A stretch of DNA of 63,387 nt from Mariniphaga sp. (GCA_019429205.1 JAHYIT010000014.1:1-63387); one strand, 5' to 3'; shown: positions 1 to 9,407, counted from the stretch's first letter. The notes: generated by a model from the sequence alone, not told the origin. Made by a program: numbers and translations.

Positions 1-1
1 T

Positions 2-235
2 CATCACGACTACTACAAAACTTTTAATCCTGAAGAAGTTGCAGACAATCCCACCGGACCTGATACAAGTTATGATCCCATGGAACCCAATGTGCAAAAA
101 AGGGTAATCAGAGGTGGTTCATTTCTTTGTAATGATTCGTATTGTTCGGGATACCGGGCTGCTGCCCGCATGAAAAGTACCGAAGACACCGGCATGTCGC
201 ACCTCGGATTCAGGTGTGTGGTTGTGGCAAAATAA
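2..235 (+). CDS. Formylglycine-generating enzyme / SUMF1-family protein, C-terminal fragment
   Basis: Only the last 77 codons lie in the window (frame 2, stop TAA at 233-235); the start is outside. The fragment has the C-terminal hallmark of the FGE-sulfatase family: a VIRGGSF segment followed by C-N-D-S-Y-C, G-Y-R-A-A-A-R and a final LGFRCV. The two cysteines, four residues between them, match the redox-active pair that true formylglycine-generating enzymes use to convert a sulfatase active-site cysteine to formylglycine, so this looks like an active enzyme and not one of the many Cys-less SUMF1 relatives. Export and full domain layout cannot be judged from the fragment. No sulfatase gene is visible in the window. 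Confidence 0.8.
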   Translation, partial: HHDYYKTFNPEEVADNPTGPDTSYDPMEPNVQKRVIRGGSFLCNDSYCSGYRAAARMKSTEDTGMSHLGFRCVVVAK

Positions 236-236
236 A

Positions 237-263
237 AATGCCTGAAGGATTCATCCAGGCATT
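237..263 (-). terminator. Hairpin terminator between converging genes
   Basis: Perfect 8-bp stem (AATGCCTG at 237-244, CAGGCATT at 256-263) with an 11-nt loop. On the minus strand it is followed by a U-rich run (complement of 231-238), so it best terminates the beta-barrel gene ending at 291. It begins two bases after the FGE stop, so it could also act on the + strand. Confidence 0.65.
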
Positions 264-290
264 AACAAGTTGGGCTTCCACTTTTTCAGA

Positions 291-887
291 TTAAAAAATC
301 TTAAACCCGACAGTTACCATAAAAGTTTGGTTTTTACCGTTCAACCCTTCGTTTGATTGGAAATACAGATTATTTGCCCCATGCTCCATTCGGGCATCCA
401 GAAAAAATTTCCAAAGATCAACTCCAATTCCGTATTGGTAACCAAAATAGTGATCCTTTAGGTATTGTTTGGTAAAATTATCGTGGTCCTCAACATTTTT
501 ACTGGCCAATATGCTAAAAACCGGACCGGCCATTATTCGCAGGTTAGTCATGTCGCCATCTATCACTTTAATACCCAGAAGTACAGGTACATCAACATGA
601 TTTAAATCGAACCTGGCCACCCGCTCCGATATATTGGGCCCGGATTCCAGAACTTCACCCCCTTTGGCACTAAAATAAACTTCGGGTTGAAAATAAATAT
701 TGCCAAATCCCACCCGGGCGAAAGCCCCTGCATGAGTTTTTATAATGGACTCTGAGGTAAACTCACTTTTTTTAAAGGTTACTTTTGAATTATTTACACC
801 TGCTTTTATACCGAAATCTAAAACAGGTTGGGCAATTAAAGCAATTGAAGGAACCAAAAACAAAAGGGATAATATGAACTTTTTCAT
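291..887 (-). CDS. Outer-membrane beta-barrel (PorT-like) protein
   Basis: 198 residues with a clear N-terminal signal peptide (MKKFILSLLFLV..., probable cleavage after ALIAQ). The mature part shows alternating beta strands such as FGIKAGVNNS near the start, VGFGNIYFQPEVYFS in the middle and a C-terminal FMVTVGFKIF ending in Phe, typical of OMP_b-brl_2/PorT-type eight-stranded barrels in Bacteroidota. It presumably sits in the outer membrane; a specific function cannot be assigned. It stands alone, convergent with the upstream FGE-like gene and divergent from the NIPSNAP gene. The 213-bp spacer to the next gene holds no recognised element. Confidence 0.8.
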   Translation of the reverse strand: MKKFILSLLFLVPSIALIAQPVLDFGIKAGVNNSKVTFKKSEFTSESIIKTHAGAFARVGFGNIYFQPEVYFSAKGGEVLESGPNISERVARFDLNHVDVPVLLGIKVIDGDMTNLRIMAGPVFSILASKNVEDHDNFTKQYLKDHYFGYQYGIGVDLWKFFLDARMEHGANNLYFQSNEGLNGKNQTFMVTVGFKIF

Positions 888-1100
888 GGCTTCAAAATTT
901 TATTTAAAACATTATTTTTATTTCTGAAGTATATAAATTTGTTCGTTTTTCACATTCGCACTCATTTTTTGTCGGTCGCTAAAATTCAAAACCTGTGCCA
1001 TTTTGCTTTCAAATTCATTGGATTAAAAAATAGTTGAAAACAGAAAAACCGCATTAATAACAATAATTAGTATATTGCCACAAATAAAAAAACCTTAGAA

Positions 1101-1877
1101 ATGGAAAGAAGATCGTTTTTGAAAAAATCGGCTGCTGTTGCAGGAACTGCCTTTGCAGCCGGCAATTTGGGCGCCAGCCCGGTTCCTCCTCCTGAAAAAG
1201 ACTTTTACGAACTGAAAGTATATCAGTTTGCCGGAGGTGGCGGTGTGAACCAGTTAAAAAAGTATTATACCGAAGCGGTGATTCCCCTTCTGAACAAACA
1301 GGGAGCAAAAGTCGGGGCTTTTGGGGAATACAGCATGGAAGATCCTCCAAAAGTTTATATTCTCCATGCACATAAAAGCCGGGCTGATTACTGGGATGCC
1401 GTTCAGGCGATGAAAACCGACAGAACTTATCTGGATGCGGCAAAAAGTTATTTCGACCTTCCGGCCAGCCAGCCGGTTTTTGAGCGTTACGAAACTTTTT
1501 TGATGGAAGCTTTCCAAAGCATTTCCCGGTTTAAGTCTCCAGATAATAACAGAGGCTTGTTCGAGTTGCGGATTTACGAAAGTTACAACGAAGACGCATT
1601 CAGAAGGAAAGTGAAAATGTTTGATGTGGAAGAACTTCCATTGTTTGAAAAAGTTGGATTACACCCGGTGTTTTTCGGAGAACTCGTTGCCGGACGAATG
1701 ATGCCTGCTCTCGTTTACATGTTATGGTTTAAAGATATGGACGAAAGAACTGCAAACTGGGCTAAATTCAGTGCGAGCGACGAATGGAAAACCATGCGGG
1801 TAAAAGAAGAATACGCTGACACAGTCAGTAAAGTGAGAAAAATATTCTTAACCCCAATGGATTTCAGTCAAATATAA
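1101..1877 (+). CDS. Tat-exported NIPSNAP-family protein
   Basis: 258 residues. The N-terminus carries a twin-arginine signal (ERRSFLKK, then a hydrophobic A/G-rich stretch to about residue 27), so export is folded through Tat. Two NIPSNAP-like ferredoxin-fold halves follow: one from about residue 33 (ELKVYQF) and one from about residue 152 (LFELRIYESYNED). NIPSNAP domains are dimeric alpha-beta barrels of poorly known function. The gene opens a same-strand run of six genes; the next start is 20 bp after its stop, so co-transcription with the M14 proteins is likely. I do not infer a substrate. Confidence 0.85.
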   Translation: MERRSFLKKSAAVAGTAFAAGNLGASPVPPPEKDFYELKVYQFAGGGGVNQLKKYYTEAVIPLLNKQGAKVGAFGEYSMEDPPKVYILHAHKSRADYWDAVQAMKTDRTYLDAAKSYFDLPASQPVFERYETFLMEAFQSISRFKSPDNNRGLFELRIYESYNEDAFRRKVKMFDVEELPLFEKVGLHPVFFGELVAGRMMPALVYMLWFKDMDERTANWAKFSASDEWKTMRVKEEYADTVSKVRKIFLTPMDFSQI

Positions 1878-1897
1878 ATTTGAAACCAATTTAAACT

Positions 1898-3751
1898 ATG
1901 CTCAAAAAAACAATTCGTTATTTAGCTTTATGCTTTATACTTGCGCCAGCTTTGATGAGTTCTGCTCAAAGCAGTAGTTCAGGCACTAAATACCACAACG
2001 TCAAAGAAGTTCAGCAAATGCTGAAGGAAATACAACAGAAAAATGCCGTAAATACCCGGCTTCACACCATTGCAACAAGTCCGGGAGGCGAACCGGTAAC
2101 AATTTTGGAGATTGGAAGCAGCCAAACCGGAGTGCCTGCCATTTTTGTGGGCGCCAATTTTGAAGGAAATATCCCAATTTCCACTGAAGGAGCTTTGCGG
2201 CTTGCAAAGATGCTCACTGATTCAGCAAGTTACACTGAGGGATTAAAGTGGTATATTATGCCAAACCCAAATCCCGATGCAGCCAAAAGTTTTTTTGCCG
2301 GTGTAAAATATGGCCGTTCGGTAAACGATTTCGAAATAAATAACGATGTCGATGAATCCGTAAACGAAGATGGGTATGACGATTTGAACGGTGACGGGTA
2401 CATTACCCAAATGCGTGTAAAAAGTCCGGACGGAACTCATCTCATTTCCAAAAACGACCTCCGGATTATGGTGCGTGCCGATGCCGGCAAAGGGGAACGG
2501 GGTGAGTACAATATTTATTTAGAAGGAATTGACAATGATGGCGACGGCCAGTTCAACGAAGATGGAGAAGGAGGTATTAATGTGGGAATTGCCTTTCCCC
2601 ACCTTTTTCCGGCCGGCAACAAGGAGGCAGGACTTTACCCGGGACAAACACCTGAAGTTTATGGGATTTTACGATTCATTTTTGACCGGCCCGAAATTGC
2701 CATGGTTTACACGATGGGAAGTTCCAACTTTTGCCTGGTTCCGCCCAAAGGAGGACGGAAAGGAGAAGCAAATCTTGACCGGATAAAACTGCCGGGACGT
2801 TATGCCCGCATGTTAAATGCCGATGAAAATCAGACCTTTACTATGGATGAAGTAATAGAAATGGTAAAGGAAGTTGTTCCGGCCGGCATGGAAGTCACGC
2901 CGTCGATGGTTGCCGGAATGCTCGGACTTGGAGCAGTTGTTAATCCGCTGGAAGATGATCTGAAGTTCTACTCAAAGTTCTCAGTAGAATATAAAGAATA
3001 CCTGAAAGCAAAAAAATTCAGCATCGAAAATCTTGATCCGGAACCGGCCAAAGATGGCTCATTTGAACTTTGGGCCTATTATCATTTGGGAGTTCCGTCA
3101 TTCAGCATGAATCTGTTTTCTGCTCCTAAAGTGAAGGAAGAAAAAAATGAAGAAGATAATTCAATTTCGCTGGAAGAGGTTGAAAAAAAGAGTATAGAAA
3201 AGGAAGGCGAACTCAGCGACAGGGAAAAAGCCCTGCTGGCCTGGTCGGAAAAGGAATGGGACGGAAATGGCTTTGTGGAATGGGAAAAATTCCAACACCC
3301 CGATTTGGGCGAAGTTGAAATTGGCGGTTTTGTACCATACCTGGAAACCACACCCAAACCGGAACATGTAGATTCGTTGCTTGCGGTTCAGCTCCCCTGG
3401 CTACTGCAGCTTACCAAAAAAATGCCCGAAATTTCTTTTGCAAAAGAGGAATTAACCGAATTAGGTTCAGGAGTTTATAAGCTGGAACTTTTTGTTGAAA
3501 ATAATGGTACACTGTCTTATCCTATTGCAATGGGACAACGAAACAGACAGCCGGCACCGCTTATAGTTGTTTTGGATGGAGATTTTGAAATCCTTGAAGG
3601 ATTAAAACGAACTCCACTGGGAAGTATCGGCGGAAATCAGGTACGGAAATTTACCTGGCTGATCAGCACAAATAAAAAAGCTGAAATTTCAGCGAAACTG
3701 GAATCGGCTGTATTTGGGGAAAAAGTAAAACAAATCAAAATCGGAGGATAA
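1898..3751 (+). CDS. M14 carboxypeptidase-like protein lacking catalytic residues
   Basis: 617 residues with a signal peptide (about residues 1-23). It is collinear with the next gene product but has lost every catalytic position: aligned by eye, the zinc-binding His/Glu of HxxE are Glu89 and Ile92, the third zinc His is Tyr271, the substrate-binding Asn-Arg pair is Gly-Ile near 230, and the catalytic Glu is replaced by Asn near 376. The EF-hand-like Asp-rich loops around residues 150-170 and 211-222 (NGDGYI, DNDGDG) are kept, so the fold is probably intact. An acidic/Lys-rich insert follows at about 410-440. It may be a binding partner or regulator of the active paralogue 2 bp downstream; that role is inference. 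Confidence 0.8.
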   Translation: MLKKTIRYLALCFILAPALMSSAQSSSSGTKYHNVKEVQQMLKEIQQKNAVNTRLHTIATSPGGEPVTILEIGSSQTGVPAIFVGANFEGNIPISTEGALRLAKMLTDSASYTEGLKWYIMPNPNPDAAKSFFAGVKYGRSVNDFEINNDVDESVNEDGYDDLNGDGYITQMRVKSPDGTHLISKNDLRIMVRADAGKGERGEYNIYLEGIDNDGDGQFNEDGEGGINVGIAFPHLFPAGNKEAGLYPGQTPEVYGILRFIFDRPEIAMVYTMGSSNFCLVPPKGGRKGEANLDRIKLPGRYARMLNADENQTFTMDEVIEMVKEVVPAGMEVTPSMVAGMLGLGAVVNPLEDDLKFYSKFSVEYKEYLKAKKFSIENLDPEPAKDGSFELWAYYHLGVPSFSMNLFSAPKVKEEKNEEDNSISLEEVEKKSIEKEGELSDREKALLAWSEKEWDGNGFVEWEKFQHPDLGEVEIGGFVPYLETTPKPEHVDSLLAVQLPWLLQLTKKMPEISFAKEELTELGSGVYKLELFVENNGTLSYPIAMGQRNRQPAPLIVVLDGDFEILEGLKRTPLGSIGGNQVRKFTWLISTNKKAEISAKLESAVFGEKVKQIKIGG

Positions 3752-3753
3752 TC

Positions 3754-5484
3754 ATGAAACATTTAACAATATTGATATTGCTGGTTTTTCTGAGTTTTTC
3801 AGGTTATCCGGCAGACAAAGGAAAAATAGAAGTTCCGTTGCGTTTCGACCGGTATTACAATTTAGCCGAAGTAGAAGAAGCGCTTAGGGCTTTGAATCAG
3901 GCTTTTCCCAAACTAACCAAACTGGATGTGGTTGGAAAAAGTGAGGAAGGTCGTGAAATTTTTGCCCTTACCATCAATAATCCTGATACAGGAAAGGAAC
4001 TGGACAAACCCGGCGTTTATGTGGATGGAAATATTCACGGAAATGAAATTCAGGCTGGCGAAGTTTGCCTTTATTACGCCAACATGCTGCTCACCAATTA
4101 TGGAGAAAACGAACAAATTACAAAAGCTGTGGATAAAAACGCCCATTACATTATTCCAGTTGTGAATGTGGACGGACGGTATTACTTTTTTGAGGAAGGA
4201 AACACGCCCAGCACCAACCGCAGTATCCGGGTGCCTTATGACGACGATGGCGACGGTCTATTTGATGAAGACGGACCCAACGATTTGGATGGCGACGGAA
4301 ATATCACCCAGATGCGCATTAAAGATCCGCATGGCCAGTGGAAAGCAGATCCCGAAGACCCGAGAGTAATGGTACGTGTAAAACCCGGTGAAAAAGGGGA
4401 ATACACATTGCTTGGATATGAAGGGATTGACAACGATGGCGATGGACGTTTAAATGAAGATGCTGAAGGTTACCTCGATCCCAACCGCAATTGGGGAAGT
4501 AGCTGGATGCCTCCTTATGTTCAGCGGGGAGCCGGAGATTTCCCGCTTTCGGGAGTTGGCCTGAAAGCCATTGCAGATTACATTGCTGCCCGCCCAAATA
4601 TTATTGTTGGGTATGCATTCCACAATATGGGCGGAATGTGGCTGCGTGCACCGGCAGATAAATCAATACGCCTCGATCCTTCAGATATTGCTGCTTATGA
4701 TGTGGTTGGTAACGAAGCTTTGAAAATGACTCCCGGCTATGTTTACCATGCTTCCCACGATCTTTATTCAACCTACGGCGATTTCACCACACACTTGTAT
4801 TTTATTAACGGAATTCTTGGTTTTGTGGGTGAATTATTCATGCGCGACCAGGAAACTTTCAGAAACGAAGACGACAAAACAGCAGCGACTGCATCTGCCG
4901 GACGAGGAACCTCCACTGAACGAAACCGCGAACTGCTTGCATTTAATGATTATTTGACCCAGGGAGAATTGTATAAAGATTGGGAGAAGTTCGATCATCC
5001 GCAGTTTGGGGAGATCGAAATTGGCGGCTGGGTAAAAATGAGTTCGCGCCTCCCCCACCCGTTTATGTTGCCCGATTTGGTTCACCGCAATGCTTCTGTT
5101 GTATTACATTCGGCGCAACATACCCCGGAAATTGAAATGGAAGTTTATGACGTAAAAAAGTTGGATGGAAACCTGAACCGGGTGAGAATCAGACTCGAAA
5201 ATAAAAACGGCCTGCCGGCTATGACTGCCCATGCATTTAAAACCAAATTATATGAAATGGACAGGTTGATGGTAAATGGAGCAAAAGTAGTTGCCGGCGG
5301 AAAAATCACAGATAAGTATTTTGAAAAGGTAAGCTACAAAGAGAAAAAACCTGAAATTCAGTTTTTAGCTCTGCCCGGTTACGGAGTAGTGGAATACGAG
5401 TTTTTAATTGAAGGCAAAGGCAATGTAACGTTCAGTTTTGAATCGCAAAAAGCTAAAAATGTAAAAACATCTGTAAAACTCTGA
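3754..5484 (+). CDS. Exported M14-family zinc carboxypeptidase
   Basis: 576 residues with a signal peptide (residues 1-19). The complete M14 set is visible: zinc ligands His95 and Glu98 in NIHGNE, third ligand His290 in AFHNMGG, substrate-carboxylate residues Asn244-Arg245 in DPNRNW, and catalytic Glu360 in GFVGELF. Two Asp-rich EF-hand-like loops (about 163-183 and 226-236) interrupt the catalytic domain, and a C-terminal beta-rich domain follows from about 450. It should remove C-terminal residues from peptides in the periplasm or outside the cell. It starts 2 bp after the dead paralogue, and the dehydrogenase gene begins 5 bp after its stop, so the three are surely co-transcribed. Confidence 0.88.
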   Translation: MKHLTILILLVFLSFSGYPADKGKIEVPLRFDRYYNLAEVEEALRALNQAFPKLTKLDVVGKSEEGREIFALTINNPDTGKELDKPGVYVDGNIHGNEIQAGEVCLYYANMLLTNYGENEQITKAVDKNAHYIIPVVNVDGRYYFFEEGNTPSTNRSIRVPYDDDGDGLFDEDGPNDLDGDGNITQMRIKDPHGQWKADPEDPRVMVRVKPGEKGEYTLLGYEGIDNDGDGRLNEDAEGYLDPNRNWGSSWMPPYVQRGAGDFPLSGVGLKAIADYIAARPNIIVGYAFHNMGGMWLRAPADKSIRLDPSDIAAYDVVGNEALKMTPGYVYHASHDLYSTYGDFTTHLYFINGILGFVGELFMRDQETFRNEDDKTAATASAGRGTSTERNRELLAFNDYLTQGELYKDWEKFDHPQFGEIEIGGWVKMSSRLPHPFMLPDLVHRNASVVLHSAQHTPEIEMEVYDVKKLDGNLNRVRIRLENKNGLPAMTAHAFKTKLYEMDRLMVNGAKVVAGGKITDKYFEKVSYKEKKPEIQFLALPGYGVVEYEFLIEGKGNVTFSFESQKAKNVKTSVKL

Positions 5485-5489
5485 TTATT

Positions 5490-6539
5490 ATGAAAGCGCT
5501 TGTTCTCGATAAATACAATGAACTCAATTACCGCGATTTTCCCGATCCTAAAATTCAGCCTGATGAAGTTTTAATTGAAGTGAAAGCCTGCGGAATTTGC
5601 GGCAGCGACGTACACGGAATGGATGGCAGCACGGGCCGCAGGAAACCGCCACTGATTATGGGACACGAGGCGTCCGGAGTGATTCTCGAAACAGGCAGTG
5701 AAGTAAAAAACTGGCAAGCAGGAGATCGCGTAACATTCGACTCAACGGTTTATCCACTTAACGACTGGTTTACTTTAAAAGGACATTACAACCTGAGTGA
5801 TAACAGGCAGGTGCTGGGTGTTTCTCCGGGCGAATACCGCCGCCACGGTGCTTTTGCCGAAAAGGTGGCTGTGCCGCAACACATCCTGCATCGCATTCCC
5901 GAAAATGTTTCATTTGTTGAAGCGGCCATGGTGGAACCTATTGCCGTGGCAGCCCATGCAATCAATGTTTCGAGGTTAAAACCCGGAGGCAGTGCACTGG
6001 TGGTTGGCGCCGGAATGGTGGGTGTTTTTGTGGTGCAACTGCTTAAACTTTTTGGAGCCAACCCGGTTGCAGCCATCGACATTGATGACCAAAAGCTGGA
6101 GCTGGCAATGAAATTTGGCGCAGATTTCACTTTCAATTCTAAAGAAAAAAACAACACTGAAAAGATTTTGGAACTGACCAAAAACCGGGGAGCTGACTTT
6201 TCTTTTGAAGTTGTTGGCATTGCCGAAACAGTGCAAATCTGTGTTGAAAATACAAGAAAGGGTGGCACGGTTGTTTTGGTTGGTAACCTTTCGCCACAAA
6301 TTCAATTTCCTTTGCAACAGGTTGTTACACGTGAAATTACTGTTCAGGGAAGTTGTGCTATTAACGGAGAATATGAACTGGTACTCGACCTGCTGGCAAC
6401 CAAAAAAGTTGATGTAACACCACTTGTTTCCGCTGTTGCTCCCCTTTCCGAAGGGGCAGACTGGTTTAAACGGCTTTACAGCAAAGAGCCCGGATTAAAT
6501 AAAGTAATTTTAGTACCCGACAAAAATTTTAAATCATGA
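5490..6539 (+). CDS. Zinc-dependent medium-chain alcohol/polyol dehydrogenase
   Basis: 349 residues, no signal peptide. The N-terminal GroES-like domain has the catalytic-zinc motif CGICGSD (from about residue 34) and GHEASG (about 58), as in sorbitol/threonine dehydrogenases. The Rossmann domain has VVGAGMVGVFVVQL at about 170, followed by an acidic residue after the second beta strand (AAIDID), which favours NAD over NADP. The four-Cys structural zinc site of classical alcohol dehydrogenases is not seen, so structural zinc may be absent. It overlaps the bicupin gene by 4 bp. Substrate is unknown; the neighbouring glycoside hydrolase and cupin suggest a sugar or polyol. Confidence 0.82.
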   Translation: MKALVLDKYNELNYRDFPDPKIQPDEVLIEVKACGICGSDVHGMDGSTGRRKPPLIMGHEASGVILETGSEVKNWQAGDRVTFDSTVYPLNDWFTLKGHYNLSDNRQVLGVSPGEYRRHGAFAEKVAVPQHILHRIPENVSFVEAAMVEPIAVAAHAINVSRLKPGGSALVVGAGMVGVFVVQLLKLFGANPVAAIDIDDQKLELAMKFGADFTFNSKEKNNTEKILELTKNRGADFSFEVVGIAETVQICVENTRKGGTVVLVGNLSPQIQFPLQQVVTREITVQGSCAINGEYELVLDLLATKKVDVTPLVSAVAPLSEGADWFKRLYSKEPGLNKVILVPDKNFKS

Positions 6540-7312
6540 AACTCATTTTATTATTAGTTGTATTTCTGTTCCCGGCATTAAATTTCCCGGATGAAAATTT
6601 GGAAAAAATTAACACGTCGGTTTTCGACTGGAAACAATTGAAAGTGGAAAAAACCAAATCAGGTGAACGCCGGCAAATCCTGGAAGGTAAAACGAATGTT
6701 TTCGACTATTTCGAAATTCACGTAACCACTTTAAGTCCTGGCAACGCGCCGCACGGGAGCCATGTTCATGCCGATATGGAAGAGCTTATTATTGTGAAGG
6801 AAGGATTGGTTGAACAAAACATTAACGGGAACAAAAAATTGTTGGGCCCGGGAAGTGTAGTTCTTGCCCTGCCCGGCGATGAGCATGGAATAAGGAATGT
6901 AGGCGACACAGAAGCTTCTTATTATATAATTCGTTGGAAAACAAGTAAAAGAGACAACCTGGTACAAACAGAAACGACAGGAAGTTCTGGTTTTTATAAC
7001 TGGGATGAAATTGAATTTCAGTCAACCACAAAAGGAGGAAAACGGCAGTTTATGAACCGCCCCACGGTTTTACTCGAAAATCTGGAGATGCATGTTACCA
7101 CGCTCAACGAGGGAGTTACCAGTCATGAAGAACATGTGCACTCAAACGAGGAAATTATTTTGGTTTTGAAAGGCGAAGTAGAAGAATCAATTGACGGAAT
7201 TCTGCACCGTTTGGGCCCGGGTTCACTTATCTTTTTAACCGACAATGTTCCGCACGGGATAAAAAATGTAGGAAAAGGGCAGTGTGAATATTTTGCTTTT
7301 AAATGGAAATAA
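6536..7312 (+). CDS. Exported two-domain cupin protein
   Basis: 258 residues with a short signal peptide (about residues 1-18). Two tandem cupin_2 barrels: the first near residues 60-135 with G-S-H-V-H-A and EELIIV, the second near 180-255 with H-E-E-H-V-H and EEIILVL. Both keep the HxH-type metal ligands and a distal histidine (DEHGIRNVG, VPHGIKNVG). The ATG overlaps the dehydrogenase stop (ATGA), implying translational coupling. Bicupins include oxalate decarboxylases and ureidoglycine aminohydrolases, but a periplasmic one of this size cannot be assigned to a reaction; a sugar-binding or isomerase role would suit the neighbours. Confidence 0.78.
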   Translation: MKLILLLVVFLFPALNFPDENLEKINTSVFDWKQLKVEKTKSGERRQILEGKTNVFDYFEIHVTTLSPGNAPHGSHVHADMEELIIVKEGLVEQNINGNKKLLGPGSVVLALPGDEHGIRNVGDTEASYYIIRWKTSKRDNLVQTETTGSSGFYNWDEIEFQSTTKGGKRQFMNRPTVLLENLEMHVTTLNEGVTSHEEHVHSNEEIILVLKGEVEESIDGILHRLGPGSLIFLTDNVPHGIKNVGKGQCEYFAFKWK

Positions 7313-7376
7313 TTGTTTCCAAAATTGGTTTATTTCACCCAAAATAAAAATCATAAAATCTTTTAACCTGTTCAAA

Positions 7377-9101
7377 ATGAATAAATATTCAGCAATTAAA
7401 TCTCAATTATTCCAAGCACTTTCGGTTTTATTGATGCTATTTTTTATAATGAATTACTCTGCATTAGGGAATAATAATTTTCAATCTAAAGTTCCCGAAG
7501 TTACGGTTTCCGAAGTAAACAGTGCCAAAGTAAAAAAATACGAAAAGTTTGAGATTTGGCTCAATCTGCAAAATGTAACTTATGAAAATCCGTTTGACCC
7601 GGAGGAAGTCGATTTGTATGCCATTTTTCAGTCTCCTTCCGGAAAAGAAATCCAGATAAACGGTTTTTACGATAATTACGAAGATGCAGACCAGTGGAAA
7701 ATCCGTTTTTCGCCCAATGAAACAGGAACTTACAAATACCAGATTTTTGTGGAAAATAAAGGCAAAAAAGGAAAGACTGACTCCCAAACTTTTGAAGCAG
7801 TAATTTCTGATCACAGTGGCTGGATTAAGCCCTCGGAGGTAAATCCGCGCTATTTTTCTCACGATGACGGCACAACATTTTTTGCAGTAGGCGTTTATTC
7901 GCCCTGGCGAAATAACCAGGAACGATTTGACAGGTATAAGGAACACAATGCCAACTTTTTTGCCATCTGGGATATTGGTTACGGCGGATTTGTGAACGGT
8001 ACCGGAATTATAGAGGAAGAACTGGGACGTTACAATCAGCTTAAATGCGGGCGGATTGATTCAATGCTGACGATTTTTGAACAGAACGACATTAAACTCA
8101 TGTATGCCATCTGGCCGCACGATTTGTTTTCGGAAACCGTTTGGGCCGCCGAGTGGGACAAAAATCCTTTCCGCCATTTAATAGATGTGGCCGATGTGTA
8201 CAAAGATTCGCTGGTTTGGGAATACCAAAAGAAGAAGTACCGTTACCTGATTGCCCGGTATGCCCACAGCCGCAGTTGGGGTATTTGGGAACTGATTAAC
8301 GAAATGAACGGAACCGACGGCTGGGCGCAGGGCCGGCACCAGGAAGCTTTCGACTGGGTGGCCAAAGCGCAGAAATATTTTACCGAAAACGATCCCTACG
8401 GCCACCCGATGACTGCCTCGTTCAGCGGAGGATTTAACGAATACCGCCGGCAACTGCATGAAATTATCGATGTGCCAAACCTGCACCTTTATCCGAGACA
8501 AGGCTGGGAATTGAAATATCCCGAAGACTCACTGCGCAGCGCCATGCACAACTATGCCTGGGCCGCACGCAGGTTTTACGACAATTTTGAAAAACCGTCG
8601 ATTTTTGGTGAATCGGGCGCTGAGTGGGAATATTTTAAACGAAACGATGACCGGTACTGCGAAGTTTACCACAACGCCATCTGGGCTTCGCTGACAAACG
8701 GTCTTGCCGGAATTCCCGTTTGGTGGGACTATACTTTTCTGACACCGGAAGATTGGGAGCAGTTGAGCCACCTGGCCGGTTTTGTGGCCGACATAGATTT
8801 TGCCAACCTGTCTTTTGAACCGGCTGATGCAACCGCTGAAGGCGCCGACATTTATGTGATGGACGCCGGAAAAGATTGTTTTGGCTGGTTGCGCTCATTT
8901 TCAAATGAAAATGTTGGAGGAACAAAAATCACACTTTCCAAAAAAGGAAAGGGAAAATTTAAGGTTTCCTGGTTCGATACCTGGACCGGAAAACGAATTA
9001 AAACAGAAACCATTATACCGAAAAAAGGGAAACTGAATTTAACCGTTCCTGAAATGTATTCCCAAAGGCCGGATATTGCTTTTAAAATCAGGAAAAAATA
9101 G
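7377..9101 (+). CDS. DUF5060 glycoside hydrolase (clan GH-A) with collagen-bind-like C-terminus
   Basis: 574 residues from the ATG at 7377; an in-frame start at 7284 overlaps the bicupin and would precede the signal peptide, so it is rejected. A signal peptide (to about residue 30) is followed by a DUF5060 beta-sandwich, a TIM barrel and a C-terminal segment (KVSWFDTWTGK) like the putative collagen-binding domain found in GH140-type enzymes. Catalytic glutamates are probably in WELINEMNG (about 304-312) and IFGESGAEW (about 410-418), the order expected for a retaining GH-A enzyme. It ends the operon-like run begun at 1101. The polysaccharide substrate cannot be told from sequence alone. Confidence 0.8.
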   Translation: MNKYSAIKSQLFQALSVLLMLFFIMNYSALGNNNFQSKVPEVTVSEVNSAKVKKYEKFEIWLNLQNVTYENPFDPEEVDLYAIFQSPSGKEIQINGFYDNYEDADQWKIRFSPNETGTYKYQIFVENKGKKGKTDSQTFEAVISDHSGWIKPSEVNPRYFSHDDGTTFFAVGVYSPWRNNQERFDRYKEHNANFFAIWDIGYGGFVNGTGIIEEELGRYNQLKCGRIDSMLTIFEQNDIKLMYAIWPHDLFSETVWAAEWDKNPFRHLIDVADVYKDSLVWEYQKKKYRYLIARYAHSRSWGIWELINEMNGTDGWAQGRHQEAFDWVAKAQKYFTENDPYGHPMTASFSGGFNEYRRQLHEIIDVPNLHLYPRQGWELKYPEDSLRSAMHNYAWAARRFYDNFEKPSIFGESGAEWEYFKRNDDRYCEVYHNAIWASLTNGLAGIPVWWDYTFLTPEDWEQLSHLAGFVADIDFANLSFEPADATAEGADIYVMDAGKDCFGWLRSFSNENVGGTKITLSKKGKGKFKVSWFDTWTGKRIKTETIIPKKGKLNLTVPEMYSQRPDIAFKIRKK

Positions 9102-9407
9102 ATAGTAGAATTCTTATTTTATGTGTTAATTTTTAAAAACGACTTTGTATGAGACCCGTATGTATGGTATTAGAGGTGTTCCGGTGGTCTTAACGGCTCT
9201 CCGGGCATCTGCTCGATCACTAACTGGTCGTTCTTGTCTGTCATAATATGTTCTTACATTCTGCTGCAATGTCTTTCTGTCCGCGCGTTGGAGCGGGACG
9301 GGCTGGAAGGCTCTTTGGCAAAATTTGGTTGCAGCGTTGGCTTTGAGCGTATTGCTTCCGATAAATATCGGGATGCCTTAGCGAAGAGAAGGTTGTGTGT
9401 TGGCTTA
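9102..9407. other. Gene-free island border with palindrome and possible intron relic
   Basis: 306 bp with no credible gene. It is more GC-rich than the restriction operon next to it. The palindrome CCGATA-AA-TATCGG lies at 9358-9371. Around 9150-9220 a conserved-looking block (GAGACCCGTATGTATGGT at about 9149, then an imperfect 15-bp stem ending near 9217) resembles the 3' end of group II intron RNA, but no reverse transcriptase remains. I read this as a recombination scar at the left edge of the defence island; the intron reading is weak. Confidence 0.35.

Noticed and set aside
7284-7376. Upstream start for the DUF5060 hydrolase
   Set aside because: It overlaps the bicupin and puts a non-signal leader before a clear signal peptide at 7377.
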